64,000 nt of DNA from Arthrobacter sp. Hiyo8 (GCA_001549895.1 AP014719.1:124001-188000), one strand, 5' to 3'; counted from the stretch's first letter, positions 39,631 to 50,829 are shown. Numbers and translations are program-made. The notes: a model not told the origin generated them from the letters alone.

Positions 39631-42333
39631 ATCTGAAAGCCATCGAAGAGCGCGTCGCGCCACTCGCCGGTCGTGAGACGTACGACCGCGAGTTCATCTT
39701 CGATCTCCTGCTCGCCTACGGAAAGCCTCAGAGCAGCGTCACTCGCCTGCGCAACGGCGATCTGAACGTCGCAACTGACCAGGGAAGTGAGGTCGCGCAG
39801 AAGAAGGTCGTCTACTTCAAGGAGACAGCAGGGGACACCCTGGAAGTGCTGGAGGAACTGAAGACGTCCCCAGGCGTCGTGCGCTACAGCACACGCTTCG
39901 TGATCGTCACCGACTACGTCGAGCTCGTAGCCACGGATACCCAGACCGGCGAGACGATCGGATTCCCGATTCGGGACATCGACCAGCACTTCACCTTCTT
40001 CCTGCCCTGGGCCGGGATGGAGAAAGCGCAGTATGTCGCCGAAACGCATGCGGACGTCAAGGCTGCCGAGCGCATGGGCAAGCTGTTTGATGAGCTGCTC
40101 CACGCGAACCCTGATCTCTTAAGCAACCAGGTGGACGCCACGCGCTTAACCTGTTCTTCACTCGTCTGCTGTTCTGCTACTTCGCCGAGGACACGGGCAT
40201 CTTTGCCGAGAACCAGTTCACCAACGCCGTCGGGTCTCACACGCTGGACGACGGCTTGGACACCGCGGACTTCCTCACAGATCTGTTCACGGCGCTGGAC
40301 ACCGCCGACGCGTCCGACAAACCCAAACACCTCGCGGCGTTCCCCTACGTCAACGGCCGGCTGTTCACGATGTCTGAGGACCACGTGGTGCCCTTATTCA
40401 CCAAGAAGGCGCGAGAAGAACTCATCAATGCCGGCAAGCTCATCTGGCGCGAGATCAACCCGGACATCTTCGCTCGATGTTCCAGGCGATCGTCACACCG
40501 GGCAAACGCAGCGACCTCGGCCAGCACTACACCTCGGTGCCGAACATCCTCAAGACGATCGAGCCGCTCTTCCTCAACGCCTTGAAGGACGAGCTCGACG
40601 AGAGCTTCGACTCGGTGAAGAAGCTCGAAACGTTGCTCGACCGGATCAGCGCCATCAAGGTCTTCGACCCAGCCTGTGGTTCAGGCAACTTCCTGATCAT
40701 CGCCTACAAGGAGCTGCGAAAGCTCGAACACGCAATCCTCGAACGCCTGGCCGAGCTGGACGACAAGCACCTCGTGCTGTTCGCCGAGTCGAGGATTAAT
40801 ATCGAGAACTTCTTCGGGATCGAGATCGACGACTTCGCCGTAGAGGTCGCGATCCTCTCCCTCTGGATTGCCAAGCACCAGATGAACACGGAGTTCAAGG
40901 AGAAGTTCAACGTCTCAATCCCACTGATCCCGCTGAAGGAGACCGGCCAGATCAAGCAGGGCAACGCGACCCGGGTCGACTGGAACGACGTCTGCTCGAA
41001 CGACGGTGGAGAGATCTACCTGATCGGCAACCCTCCGTACAAGGGCGGGAAGTCGCAGAAGGCGGAAATGAAAGCGGATTACCCCTTCGTGTTCGGGCGG
41101 CGGCCGTATTCGAAGGACCTGGACTATATCGCTCTATGGTTCATCAAGGGTGCAGACTACATTGAAGGCACTCGGGCGGAGTTGGCGTTCGTCTCAACCA
41201 ACTCCGTGACTCAGGGCGAGCACGTCGGCCTTATGTTCCCGATGATTTTCACGAAGGACATCGAGATCGGGTACGCATACACGTCGTTCAACTGGGAGAA
41301 CAACGCCAAGCGCAACGCCGGCGTCACCGTAGTCGTCATCGGATTGAGGATGGCCAGTTCCGAGCCGAAGTACATTTACAGCGATGGCCTCCAAATAGAG
41401 GCGACGAACATCAACGGCTATCTTGCCGATGCCTCGTCGGTTTTCGTTTACCGCCGGACTGCCGCCCTCAGTCCGTCGCTCCCGCGTATGGCTCTGGGCT
41501 CCATGCCAAAGGACGGCGGCCATCTCCTCCTCGAACCGAGGGACCGCGACGCGATTTTGGATAAGCACCCTGAGGCGGCACGCTACATCAAGCGCTTCGC
41601 AGGCGCTGCGGAGTTCATTAACGACATCGAGCGCTACTGCTTGTGGATCGCAGACGACGAGCTGGAAGAGGCCCAGGCGATCCCTGCGATCGCGAAGCGC
41701 CTGGAAGCGGTGTCAAAATGGCGGCTCGAGAGCGAGGCAGCGACGACCGTGGACTACGCGGTCTACCCGAATCGGTTCAAGCAGAACGCCTACAAACCGA
41801 CCGAGTCCATCGTGGTCCCGAGTATCTCGTCCTCACGTCGGCGCTACATCCCCATGGGCTACCTCGACGCCGGGGTAGTGATCTCGAGTAAGGGCTTCGC
41901 GATCTACGACGCCGAGCCCTGGACTTTCGCTATGCTGACCTCCCAGATGCACATGGCTTGGGTTGGGGCAGTGTCCGGACGGATGCGCCTCGACTTCCAG
42001 TACGGCGCTTACATCGTCTACAACAACTTCCCTGTCCCACCGCTCTCCGACGCGGTGAAGGAGAAGCTCACAGTCGCTGCTCTGCGCGTGTTGGACGTCC
42101 GAGAGTATCACTGCGAGCGGACCCTCGCGGAGCTCTATGACCCGGACAAGATGCCGGAGGATCTGCGCGCCGCTCATTCACAGATCGATGCGCTGGTCGA
42201 CTCAATCTACTCCAAGCGCGGATACGAGACTGATGAACAAAGACTGTCTGACCTCTTTGCTATGTATGAGGAGATGACAAACACCGAGGCCGCAAGGGCC
42301 TCAGTGAAGAAGCCCCGGAGGACCGCGAAGTGA
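39618..42333 (+). CDS. MmeI-family DNA methyltransferase without visible nuclease site
   Basis: N6-adenine methyltransferase and specificity subunit. About 905 residues after frameshifts near 40,137 and 40,477 are repaired, close to MmeI length. Order: N-terminal domain (1-180), helical region (FFTRLLFCYFAEDTGIF, TPGKRSDLGQHYTS), motif I FDPACGSGNFL (about residue 350), motif IV NPPYKGG (about 471), target-recognition part (VVPSISSSRRRYIPMGYLD) and the typical C-terminus YNNFP ... LYDPDKMP ... DERLS-like. The N-terminal domain holds no clear D-ExK nuclease motif where MmeI has one, so cleavage is probably left to the partner proteins encoded next. GTG start with AAGGA upstream. The stop overlaps the helicase start by four bases. 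Confidence 0.85.
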
Positions 42334-44314
42334 ACGCGATCAAGAAGCCCATCAACATCGTCGATGTCACCTATGCCAAAACGAAGGCCTCGGTGAACAC
42401 GGATGCCCTGGGCATGCGTGACATGCAGCAGCGAGTCTTCGCGAAACGCGACGCACAGCACCTCCTCGTGAAGGCCCCGCCGGCGTCCGGCAAGTCACGT
42501 GCACTGATGTTCGTGGCCCTCGACAAGCTCTACAACCAAGGGCGCAGGAAGGTCATCGTCGCCGTCCCCGAACGCTCGATCGGCGCGTCGTTCGCGTCAA
42601 CGGCCCTGTCGAAGTTCGGCTTCTTCGCGGACTGGGAGATCAAGCCGGAGCACAATCTGTGCGACGCCGGATCCTCGGCAGGCAAGGTCGACGCGTTCAT
42701 CCAGTTCCTCGAAGGGCCTGATGCAACGCTCGTGTGCACCCACGCGACACTTCGCTTCGCATTCGAGAAACTCGCACCTGAGTCGTTCAACGGCACGGTA
42801 CTGGCAATCGACGAGTTCCACCACGTCTCCGCCGACATCGAGTCGAGCCGCCTCGGCGCGCTCCTGCGCGACGTGATGAACGGCAGCGACGTCCACATCG
42901 TCGCGATGACAGGCTCGTACTTCAGAGGAGACTCCGTTCCGGTGCTCTCGCCTGAGGACGAAGCGAAGTTCACCCCGGTCACCTTCAACTACTACGACCA
43001 GCTCAACGGGTATGAACACCTGCACTCGCTCGGCATCGGCCACCACTTCTACCAGGGCCGCTACACCGACGCGATCGGTGAAGTGCTCGACCTGGACAAG
43101 AAGACCATCGTGCACATCCCGAACGTCAATTCGGGAGAGTCCACGAAAGACAAGCTCGAAGAGATCGGCCGCATCATCGACGTCATCGGGCATGTCGAAG
43201 GGGAGGACCCGGACACCGGCATCATCAATGTGCGCCGGCAAGACACTGGAACGATTGTCCGCGTCGCCGACCTCGTCGACGACACCGAGCAGAAGAAGCG
43301 CGGCGACACGCTGCACTTCCTGGCCCATACGGCGTCCAAGGACGGCGATGCGGTCGACATCATCATCGCCCTGGGCATGGCCAAGGAGGGCTTCGACTGG
43401 CCCTTCGCCGAGCACGCCCTCACCGTCGGGTACCGGGCATCGCTGACCGAGGTCATCCAGATTATCGGCCGGGTCACCCGCGACAGCCCCGGCAAGGCCC
43501 ACGCGCAGTTCACGAACCTCATCGCCGAACCCGACGCCTCGCAGGGCGAGGTGAAGGTCTCGGTCAACAACATGCTCAAGGCCATCACTGCTTCGCTCCT
43601 CATGGAGCAGGTGCTCGCGCAGAACTTCACGTTCAAGACAAAGAAATTCGACGGTGACGATTCCGCGGTGCCAGGCCAGCTGAAGATCAAGGGCTTCAAG
43701 GAGCCGTCGAGCGATCGCGTGAAGCAGATCGTGGAGACCGATCTGAACGACCTGAAAGCGACAATCCTCCAGGACGACACCTTCGCCCGGGCCGCGGCCG
43801 GCTCCGTGGACGCCGAGACGACCAACAAGGTGCTGATTCCGAAGATCATCCGGGAGAAGTACCCGGATCTCACCGAGGCGCAGGTGGAGGAGGTCCGCCA
43901 GCAGGTCGTCGTGGACTCCGTGATCAAGAACGGCGAAGTGCGCACTGTAGGCGACAAGCGGTTCATCAAGATGGCCGAGAAGTTCGTCAACATCGACGAG
44001 CTGAATATCAACCTCATCGACTCGGTGAACCCGTTCCAGCGGGCGTTCGAGGTCATGTCCAAGTCGGTCACCCCCTCGGTGCTGCGCATCATCCAGGACA
44101 CGATCACCGCGACGCGTATCGAGTTCACCGAGGAAGAAGCCTCGCCCTCGTTCCCAGGATCAAGAACTGGATCAAGGTCAACGATCGGAAACCGGACGCG
44201 AGGGCGGAGGACCCGACTGAGAAGCGGTATGCAGACGCATTGCTGTGGCTCCAGCGGGCCAAGCAGAAGCTTGAAGCACAGAAGCGCGCGACTGAGATGG
44301 TGGAGAGCGAATGA
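42330..44314 (+). CDS. SF2 DEAH-like helicase of the restriction-like system
   Basis: ATP-dependent helicase/translocase, about 661 residues after one frameshift near 44,150 is repaired. Motif I APPASGKS (about residue 50), motif II IDEFHH (about 160), motif III AMTGSYF, motif V-like ALGMAKEGFDW and motif VI QIIGRVTRDSPGK (about 378). The C-terminal 250 residues are helical and unrecognised, ending LEAQKRATEMVESE. It overlaps the methyltransferase gene by four bases and the nuclease gene by four bases (ATGA), so the three are strictly coupled. In this context it probably moves along DNA after recognition of an unmethylated site, as in type I/III-like systems. That is inferred. Confidence 0.85.
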
Positions 44315-45502
44315 GCGATTACGACGATATCCTCGAAGCAGCACCGTACTCCCTGCAGGACCTCATCGACAACGACCTCGACGGCTCCTCGACGCGCCCG
44401 AGAAACCCAAGAAGATAACCTCGTCCGACCGGCTCGAGCGGGCGTTTCTGGAAATCGTGGAGTTCCGCCGGACGCACGGGCGTCTGCCTAGCTCGGCGAC
44501 CCGAGAGATCGCCGAGCGGAAGCTTGGGGCCCGGCTCGAGGGCATCCTCGCCAACGACGAAAAGATCGCGGCGCTCAGACACCTCGACACGGAGTTCGAG
44601 CTGCTGGCAATAGAGGCAGCTCCTGAGTCCCTGGACGATCTCCTTGAGAGCGATGACCTGGACGATCTGCTCGGCGACGACTCCGGCATCCTCGACGTGT
44701 CGGATCTGCCCGTGATCAAGCGTCCCGAGTCTCCGGACTCGGTTGCTCAGCGGGTGAAGGCCGAGGACTTCGACCTGTTCGAGCCGCTGTTCAAAACGAA
44801 GCACGCCGAGCTGGCCGAGGGCACATACAAGCTGATGCCCTTCACTGGCATGGATCTCATCCGCGAGGGTGTGTTCTTCGTGCTGAGCGGCGTCATGTGC
44901 TTCGTTGCTGAGGTCGGCGAGGACGTCGACCTGATCGTTGGTGGTAGGCCGAGGCAGAAGCAGCGCCTGCGCGTCGTCTTCGAGAACGGCACTGAGTCGG
45001 CGATGTACAAGCAGAGCCTCATGACCCGCATGTACGAGGCGCAGGGCCAGGTCTTGGCGCGGACAGGCCACGATGCTGACGAAATCCTCGACGCCGACAT
45101 GGAGAGCGGTCACATCTACGTGCTGCAGTCGCTCAGCGAGGATTCTGTTGTCGCGGGGATGAAAGACCTCCACAAGATCGGCTTCTCCACCACCAACGTC
45201 GAGACCCGCATCAAAAACGCGGTGAATTCACCGACCTACCTGATGGCACCTGTGAAGGTGCTGGCGGACTACCGGCTCTACAACGTGCGTGCGTCGCGGC
45301 TGGAGCACCTCTTGCACCGCGTGTTCGCCGAGGTGCGTCTGGACCTGACACAGGTCGACCGGAAGGGGCGCAACTACGACCCTCGGAGTGGTTCGTGGTG
45401 CCGCTGGAGACCATCAATAAGGCCGTCGCAATGATTATGTCCGGCGAGATCACCGACTACGTCTACGACGCGCAACTCAAGAAGCTCGTAGAACGCGATT
45501 GA
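44311..45502 (+). CDS. GIY-YIG (T5orf172/MUG113-type) nuclease of the restriction-like system
   Basis: About 397 residues after frameshifts near 44,386 and 45,385 are repaired. N-terminal acidic lead, then a helical DNA-binding-like region (LERAFLEIVEFRRTHGRLPS, ATREIAERKLGARLEGIL) of the type found with such helicases. A central alpha/beta part follows (MDLIREGVFFVLSGVMCFVA). The C-terminal GIY-YIG domain (from about residue 268) reads HIYVLQSLS ... DLHKIGFSTTNVETRI ... RLEHLLHRVFAEVRLDL, with K-I-G-x-S, the conserved Arg and a Glu for metal binding. It is the likely cutting subunit. It ends in DAQLKKLVERD. Confidence 0.8.
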
Positions 45503-45590
45503 TCTGAAATCGCGACGGAACTCTCCATTTGCGTTCTCCTGCTCGCTGCCGGAATCTAGCACTCGGCCCCAGGCAGGCAACGGCTTTGAC

Positions 45591-46524
45591 ATGATTGCAC
45601 TGGACGTACTGGCCATTGCGATCAACGGGGCCCAAGTTTTGTACCGGGAGATATCTGCTAAGCCGAATAGAGTCTCATGTCTTGAACCTAACCTCTGGAC
45701 CGACTGGTGCGCTGTCACGAACACCGCCCAGGAGTGCCGCGACGACGCCGTACTGACCCGGTTCAAGAAGCAGGCAGGCGCGTCACAGCGACTGATCTCC
45801 CAGCTGCGGTCGCCGCGGACCAATCACGAATCCCGGGCAACAGCCTGGCCGGCGGCACACCATGAAGAGTCCGATGCGCTCGAGCGTCTGCTCCGCCTCG
45901 GATCTATCCTCGCCAACAGCAGGCAGACGTTCTGGATCGAGCGACTCAGACTCCGACGAATGATGTTCGCCGCGGTGCTCCTCGCGCCGGCCTGCCAGGG
46001 TGGGTTGGGCCTCACACGCGACCGGGCCTCAATCTCGCCCCGGACGAGTTCCAAGAGCTGCGCCCCCAGATCGGAACCGCAGAAGAGGAAGCCAGCTGCC
46101 CTTCATGTGCTGTCTGGTCGTGGCTCGAGGTGCTCGGCACAAACTCAGCTTGGTCATCCGCCTTGGTCCGTTCGCTCGCGCAACGGCGCGAGGAGTCCGC
46201 AACGGACAGCACGGCGCATCGTCACGTGCGTGACGACCCGAATCCTGACTGGGGCGACTGGCAGGACTGCTCGAATCTGCTGCCGGGCATCGACCGCTGG
46301 GGCTACATCTATCAATACAGCTCGATGCACCGGTCATCGTTGTCTGCAGTGATCGCGGTGATGAGGATGCTCCTCGAGGCTCCGGTGCAGCAACCTCAAG
46401 CGCTAGCATTTGCACCCGAACCTCACACCATCAGGCATGTGACCCCGAAGAAGAGATCGAGATCCTTGCCCTGGCCGACGAGCTCAATACTCGTGTGGCA
46501 GCACTCCTTGCTGAATTCGAGTGA
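45591..46524 (+). CDS. hypothetical protein in the defence block
   Basis: About 312 residues, broken by at least two frameshifts (near 46,020 and 46,432). The N-terminal half has FKKQAGASQRLISQLRSP and a helical part (ERLLRLGSILANSRQTFWIE). The middle holds a CxxC pair (ASCPSCAVWSWLEVLG) and DPNPDWGDWQDCSNLLPGI. It ends in DPEEEIEILALADELNTRVA followed by ALLAEFE. A related tail is repeated in the small gene at 47,012. The start is uncertain; 89 bases separate it from the nuclease gene. I do not recognise it. Codon use is less regular than in the conjugative module, consistent with recent acquisition. Confidence 0.5.
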
Positions 46525-47040
46525 AATCAATAAGGACGTGCCCAGGGGTGCGACTGGAATACGGTCTCGGGACCTCAATGATGGGCGCGGCTGGGCAACC
46601 GCTCGGGCTCTATACCTCAGCCGATTGCACATGCGGACAACAATGGCATGTCGGCCTAACACTGACGCCATGGCTGAGAGCGTGCCACGATCGTTGCGTC
46701 CGCCTGTCGTACTCGCGTTGGCGAAAGCGGTAGAAACGATCCCGTCCGCGGGAGCACTGCGGGGAGACATTAGTCCAGCCTGAGAGTTCCAGTTTCGAGC
46801 TCGGAGACCACGTGATACCCCTGCCAGGCCGTTAGCGTTTGAGATGCGCTCGGTCATTCTGCAGGACGTGGCCGCCGTCCGCTCACGCCTCGAACGCAGC
46901 GAGAGCGTGCCCGCGGTTATCAAGTCCGACCACGACAAGCACGTCGTGGTCTACATGCCTGCGCGTATCGCCCCGGACACACCGTCGTGCCGGAACCCTG
47001 GGATCTGATCGGTGTCGAAGAAGTCCCCGAGATCGCCTGA
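46521..47040 (+). CDS. hypothetical protein with Cys pair, defence block
   Basis: About 170 residues assembled across four probable frameshifts, hence weak support. Readable parts: GVRLEYGLGTSMMGAAGQP, SADCTCGQQWHVG, LALAKAVETIPSAGALRG, SSFELGDHVIPLPG, then MRSVILQDVAAVRSRLERSE and KHVVVYMPARIAPD, ending VEEVPEIA. The start overlaps the preceding stop (GTGA); ATG 46,577 is another option. The later half resembles a small beta domain. Function unknown. Confidence 0.4.
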
Positions 47041-47152
47041 ACCGGCACCTCTTGGAAGGTACATCAGCCCGGAAGAAGAAGTCGAAATACTCGCAAAGGC
47101 TGACGAAATCACTGGCCGTGCCGCAAGAATCCTTGTTGAGTTTGAGTCCTAA
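47012..47152 (+). CDS. small ORF repeating the tail of the 45,591 gene
   Basis: 46 residues, GTG start inside the end of the preceding gene. ISPEEEVEILAKADEITGRA followed by ARILVEFES matches the C-terminal end of the 45,591-46,524 product (PEEEIEILALADELNTRVA). The two are therefore related short helical modules. Possibly a free-standing partner, or the remnant of a duplicated gene. Confidence 0.4.
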   Translation: MSKKSPRSPEPAPLGRYISPEEEVEILAKADEITGRAARILVEFES

Positions 47153-47173
47153 GCCCTGCCCACGGGCTGCTTA

Positions 47174-47512
47174 TCACCCTACCGGAGCGAGAAGACGGAT
47201 CAGCTGCGCTTTCTCGGCAGGTGTCAACGAGGAGAAGACGCTCGAGATCTGGGCTGCAAGCGCTTCAAGCTCCGAATCGACTTTCTGCTCATGCGCAGAC
47301 GGCGCAATTGCAACAATTTCGGCAGCTTTCGTCGACGTCGCTACGTAAGGTGCTGAAGAGCCGGAAAATAGTCCAATCAGGAGAGAGGCTTGGTGTTCCG
47401 AAAGCGGTGGAGCCTCAGCTGCCTTTCGCTGAACCCATTCGTCATAGGACTCGACTTCGTCGCTGACAGGCTTGTCAGCTTGAATCGCAATCGAATCGAA
47501 TGAGTTCTCCAT
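47174..47512 (-). CDS. hypothetical small protein behind the serine recombinase
   Basis: 112 residues from ATG 47,512 (an in-frame upstream start is less likely). Acidic and helical: SDEVESYDEWVQRKAAEAPP, then LLIGLFSGSSAPYVATSTKA and a C-terminal helix SSLTPAEKAQLIRLLAPVG. No known domain. The leader holds tandem TTCGAA palindromes (47,517-47,536), an operator candidate. It is on the same strand as the recombinase, 95 bases beyond its stop. It could be a directionality factor, but only its place suggests this. Confidence 0.5.
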   Translation of the reverse strand: MENSFDSIAIQADKPVSDEVESYDEWVQRKAAEAPPLSEHQASLLIGLFSGSSAPYVATSTKAAEIVAIAPSAHEQKVDSELEALAAQISSVFSSLTPAEKAQLIRLLAPVG

Positions 47513-47607
47513 GATGATTCGAATCGTATTCGAATGCTGCGCTAATCGCAAACATGAATGGGCCTGACTGCAGTCTCAGCAGCGCTATCAAGGTTGGGGT
47601 CGAATCG

Positions 47608-49138
47608 TCACCTCCAGAGGAAGTCCACTCGATCCCGGTTGATACCGCGAGACCCAATCTCACCCGGCTTCACTCTGTTGATCTTCGGAACCACTAGGGC
47701 GCGAAGCACCTTCCTGCGCCAGGCAAAGTCCCCGGCTGCTTCATGTTCAGACCAGATTTCCCGGACCCGACCAGACCTCACGAGCTCGACTATTACGGGA
47801 TCAACTCCGACCAGTGCATCTAGCCGGTCCTGCGCAGCCTTCATCTTTGGAAGCACGATTTCTTCCTGGCGGTCGAGCCACCTCAGATCGCGTCGGCGTT
47901 CCGCCTCAAACTGAACCTCATTAAGCCAGGCCTGATGATCCGCAATTTCTTTGATAAGCGCCTCCCGCTCAGCGTCTACGCTGTCGTCTGCCTGGCCGAG
48001 CATCGCCAGAAAGTCCGGCCGCTCGAGACGGGCAAGAACAACGTCGACCACAACCTTGTCGAGATGCTCCTCCTTCATGGCCACATGAAAACCAGTCTTG
48101 CCAGGAGCGCCGCTGCAGATATATATGTTGTAATGCGCGCGAGGAAGTGCGTTCCCTTGATCGTCATACCGTTTGCGACCACTATTCTGCTTGCCAATTC
48201 GCGTACCTACTCCGCAGATGCCGCAGATAGCAATGCCCCGAGCAAATGGGCAACAGGCCAATCATTCGTCCTCCGTCGATCCGGCGGGCTAATAACTCTT
48301 TGGAGCCTGTCCCACGTCTCAGGCTCCAATAACGGTGGCCAGATCGCATCTCCGATGATCTCGCCACGATGTTGTCTTTTGCCGGCATAGGCCGGCATCG
48401 TCAGCATCTGCTTGACCGCGGGCCCTGTCCACCCAGATACTTACGTTGCTCGCGGTACGCGCTCCGACGCGGTGGGATGCCTCGGGTATTGAAGTCCTTT
48501 GCTATGGCGTAGAAGCTCTCACCGGAGAGTGCCCGGTGGGCTGCCTCCTGAACAACCGGTGCCTGGTCAGGATGCGGGACAACCTCTATCAACCGACGGG
48601 TCTCCGCGTCGTAAACCCTGCGGTATCCGTAGATTTGTCTTCCGTGAGGGCGGCCCTTCTCTGCATTATCACGCGAGTGACGTAGGATCCGTTGACTCGT
48701 CTTGTCGCTTTCGTACTCGGCGTCGCTTGCATCCTCACGAATTGACCGGCGGTCGCGGGCATTAGTGGGGTCGTAAACCCTCCCGTGGGTCAGTACCCAG
48801 ATTAGAATGCCTTGGTCCTTGCAGACCTCAATGATCTCCAACCACTCGCTCGTCCGTCGCGAGCCACGCGACGCCTCCCAGAGGCCCAACACATCTGCGT
48901 CGAAGTTACCCGCCCGAATATCGGACACGAGTCTGAGGTAACCCTCGCGGACCTTGCTGGAGTATCGACTGGCACTCCGGTTGTCGTCCCGGTACGGATG
49001 AGGATGAAGTTCCCAGCCCTTGCTCGAACAATCTTTGGCCATCTCATCATGCTGCTGATCTGGGCTCTTGCCAGTACCGGATCGATCTTGGGAGACGCGA
49101 AGGTACTCTCGTACACGCAGTGATTTGGAACTAAGCAT
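47608..49138 (-). CDS. large serine recombinase
   Basis: About 510 residues after frameshifts near 48,415 and 48,255 are repaired. Resolvase domain: catalytic Ser in EYLRVSQDRSG, then GLWEASRGSRRTSEW with the Arg residues of the active site. Recombinase domain: EKGRPHGRQIYGYRR, FNTRGIPPRR, and ending LLEPETWDRL. Zinc ribbon: Cys pair CGICG and a later Cys, followed by a coiled-coil region (ERRRDLRWLDRQEEIVLPKM) and the C-terminal VVPKINRV ... GINRDRVDF part. All parts of a large serine integrase are thus present. It probably moves the block that contains the defence genes or the whole element. A truncated IclR gene just beyond its start may mark the target. Confidence 0.85.
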
Positions 49139-49498
49139 GATGCCATCCTACCCACCTCCTAACTAAACAATGAGCTGGACGACCGCATGAGCTCCGTGGC
49201 ACCAAAGTTGATATAGGGGTGGGTACCAAAATCCCCGGAATTACGCGGGTCCCGGCCTATCTGTGGACATCTTTGTGGCACGACAACGACCCACCTCCAT
49301 TAGTAACGTTGGTAGCTCATTTTTCGCCGTGACGGGCGTGAGGGAATGAGCCCGGCGACGTCCTTGCGGCATGTGATTGAGGACCCCACCAGGGTGTTTC
49401 TCGTCTAAGTCAGTCCGTCGACCGTGTAGGGGTTGGCTGGGGCTCATCGAGTTGTGACAGATCCTCAGGAAGGGAGGTGGACGACGACTATGCGGTGT
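49139..49498. other. 360-base non-coding stretch at the probable element boundary
   Basis: No gene seen. It contains GGGGTGGGTACCAAAATCCCC (a short stem, 49,219-49,239) and a run of stops in most frames. Serine integrase attachment sites usually lie directly before the integrase gene, so an att half-site could be here. None can be defined from one end alone. Confidence 0.35.
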
Positions 49499-49875
49499 CG
49501 GCATGGCTGATACCGCATTGTCTTTCCACCATGAGTATGCCTCCGGGTCTATGACCTTAACTGTGCATGCGTGGCATCGGCGGGTAGTGGCGGGGCTCGG
49601 GCTGGCGCTCACCGACAGGGCCTACCGACAGTTGCTCGGGAACTCAAGGCCACCCGTCAGCGTGGATATGCGCTGTGCCGAGGAGAGACCCAAATCGGCG
49701 CGGCGTCAGCAGCTGTGCCTGTTACTTCCGCGACTGGCCGCCCCATCACGACCATCACTGTGTCAACACCTGTATCTCGGCTCAATCTGGACAAGATATT
49801 CCAGGCCCAGCGTGATCCAAGTGCTGCCCTCGCCGGCGTTCTCCAGGACGAACCGTGCGCCCAAGGTCGGTCGTC
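49499..49875 (+). pseudogene. truncated IclR-family regulator
   Basis: Only the effector-binding half is present. Pieces readable over several frames: SGSMTLTVHA, LTDRAYRQL, then ELKATRQRGYALCRGETQIG with AASAAVPV and TTITVSTPVSRLNLDKIFQ. These align with the intact IclR protein at 56,015 (ERTRKRGYAICREEAQIG, FSVSVPVARL). The N-terminal HTH half is missing. Since sequence errors are common here, some frame breaks may be artefacts, but loss of the first half is real within this window. It lies next to the serine recombinase. Confidence 0.65.
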
Positions 49876-50161
49876 GACGTTGCCAATAGGGAAGGGCCTG
49901 TATCGCCGAACCCCTTGGTTTCGAGCCGGCGCCAGTGCTTCATCGCACCGGAGGGCTCTGCCCCACGGCATCCGAGATCGTGGTGACACGCCGAAGTATC
50001 GCCAGCGGTCGGCAAAGCCACAAATGAGTCGTCGTTTCTGCCAGCAAGAAATGGGTTCTGCTCGCGAGCGCAAACTGGGAATCTGCTTGTAACCAGAACC
50101 CCCGGAAGCCGTCCCAGGGAATCAAACCCTCCTTCCGGCTTCCCTGCGTACGGCTTGGAAA
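49876..50161. other. intergenic stretch before the TetR gene
   Basis: 286 bases with no supported gene. A GC-rich imperfect stem (CCGGAAGCCG ... CGGCTTCC) lies near 50,103-50,146, just upstream of the TetR start. It may be an operator or a terminator. Confidence 0.35.
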
Positions 50162-50764
50162 ATGGACATGGCATGGGATATCGAACGCACCAAAGCACTC
50201 TTGCTGACGGCCGCGGCCGTTGAATTCAGTAAGAAAGGGCTGGCGGGGGCAAGAGTTGACAACATCGCGTCCGGTGCCGGCATCAGTAAGGAACGCATCT
50301 ATCAGTACTTTGGAAACAAGGAAGGTCTTTTCGACGCTGTGCTGGCTGCCGAATTGGGCAGTGCCATGGACGAAGTCCCCATCGTCGGATGCGGGCCCAC
50401 GGCCATGGGTGAATTTGCCGGAAGGCTCTTTGAACATCGCACCAAGGAAGACGCGGTGTCACGCCTTCTCTTCTGGGAGGGTCTGGAACGTGGTGATCAG
50501 GTTGCGGACCGGGCCGCCAGGGCAGGCACGTGGGGTTCGAAGGTTGATGAGATGCTGAAGGTTCTTCCGGGAATTTCCAGGACGGACGCTGCGGACCTTC
50601 TTCTCACTGTGCTTACACTCTGTGGCGGATGGCATGTCCTTCCACAGGTGGATGCGCTGCTCGTTAGTGACCGTCATGACAGGCCCTCGCGACGCAAGGC
50701 ATTCGTAGTCCGCGTGATGACCATCGCTGCCGAAGCCCTCTTGGCTGATGCCTCCAGGCCTTAG
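50162..50764 (+). CDS. TetR-family transcriptional regulator
   Basis: 200 residues, intact. The N-terminal HTH (residues about 8-55) reads RTKALLLTAAAVEFSKKGLA, then VDNIASGAGISKERIYQYFG and NKEGLFDAVL, the standard TetR signature. The C-terminal ligand domain is all helical with FWEGLERGDQVADRAA. It stands at the left end of the catabolic cluster on the same strand as the transporter, but 365 bases separate them, so it is its own unit. Probably a local repressor of the transporter or oxidation genes; the ligand is unknown. Confidence 0.9.
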   Translation: MDMAWDIERTKALLLTAAAVEFSKKGLAGARVDNIASGAGISKERIYQYFGNKEGLFDAVLAAELGSAMDEVPIVGCGPTAMGEFAGRLFEHRTKEDAVSRLLFWEGLERGDQVADRAARAGTWGSKVDEMLKVLPGISRTDAADLLLTVLTLCGGWHVLPQVDALLVSDRHDRPSRRKAFVVRVMTIAAEALLADASRP

Positions 50765-50792
50765 ACATTGACCGTCTAAGCGAGACTTCAGG

Positions 50793-50829
50793 GGCATTCC
50801 CCGGCATTCCCCGGCATTCCCCGGCATCC
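50793..50829. repeat. 10-base tandem repeat (GGCATTCCCC)
   Basis: Three full copies plus a partial GGCATCCC just after the TetR stop codon. A simple short repeat that may vary in copy number. Confidence 0.7.

Noticed and set aside
49241..49612. A minus-strand open frame that might be an insertion-sequence remnant.
   Set aside because: No transposase motif or paired terminal inverted repeats could be seen; the overlapping plus strand carries the IclR remnant.
50793..50829. Tandem repeat considered as a CRISPR-like or iteron array.
   Set aside because: The unit is only 10 bases with no spacers, and no cas or rep gene is near.
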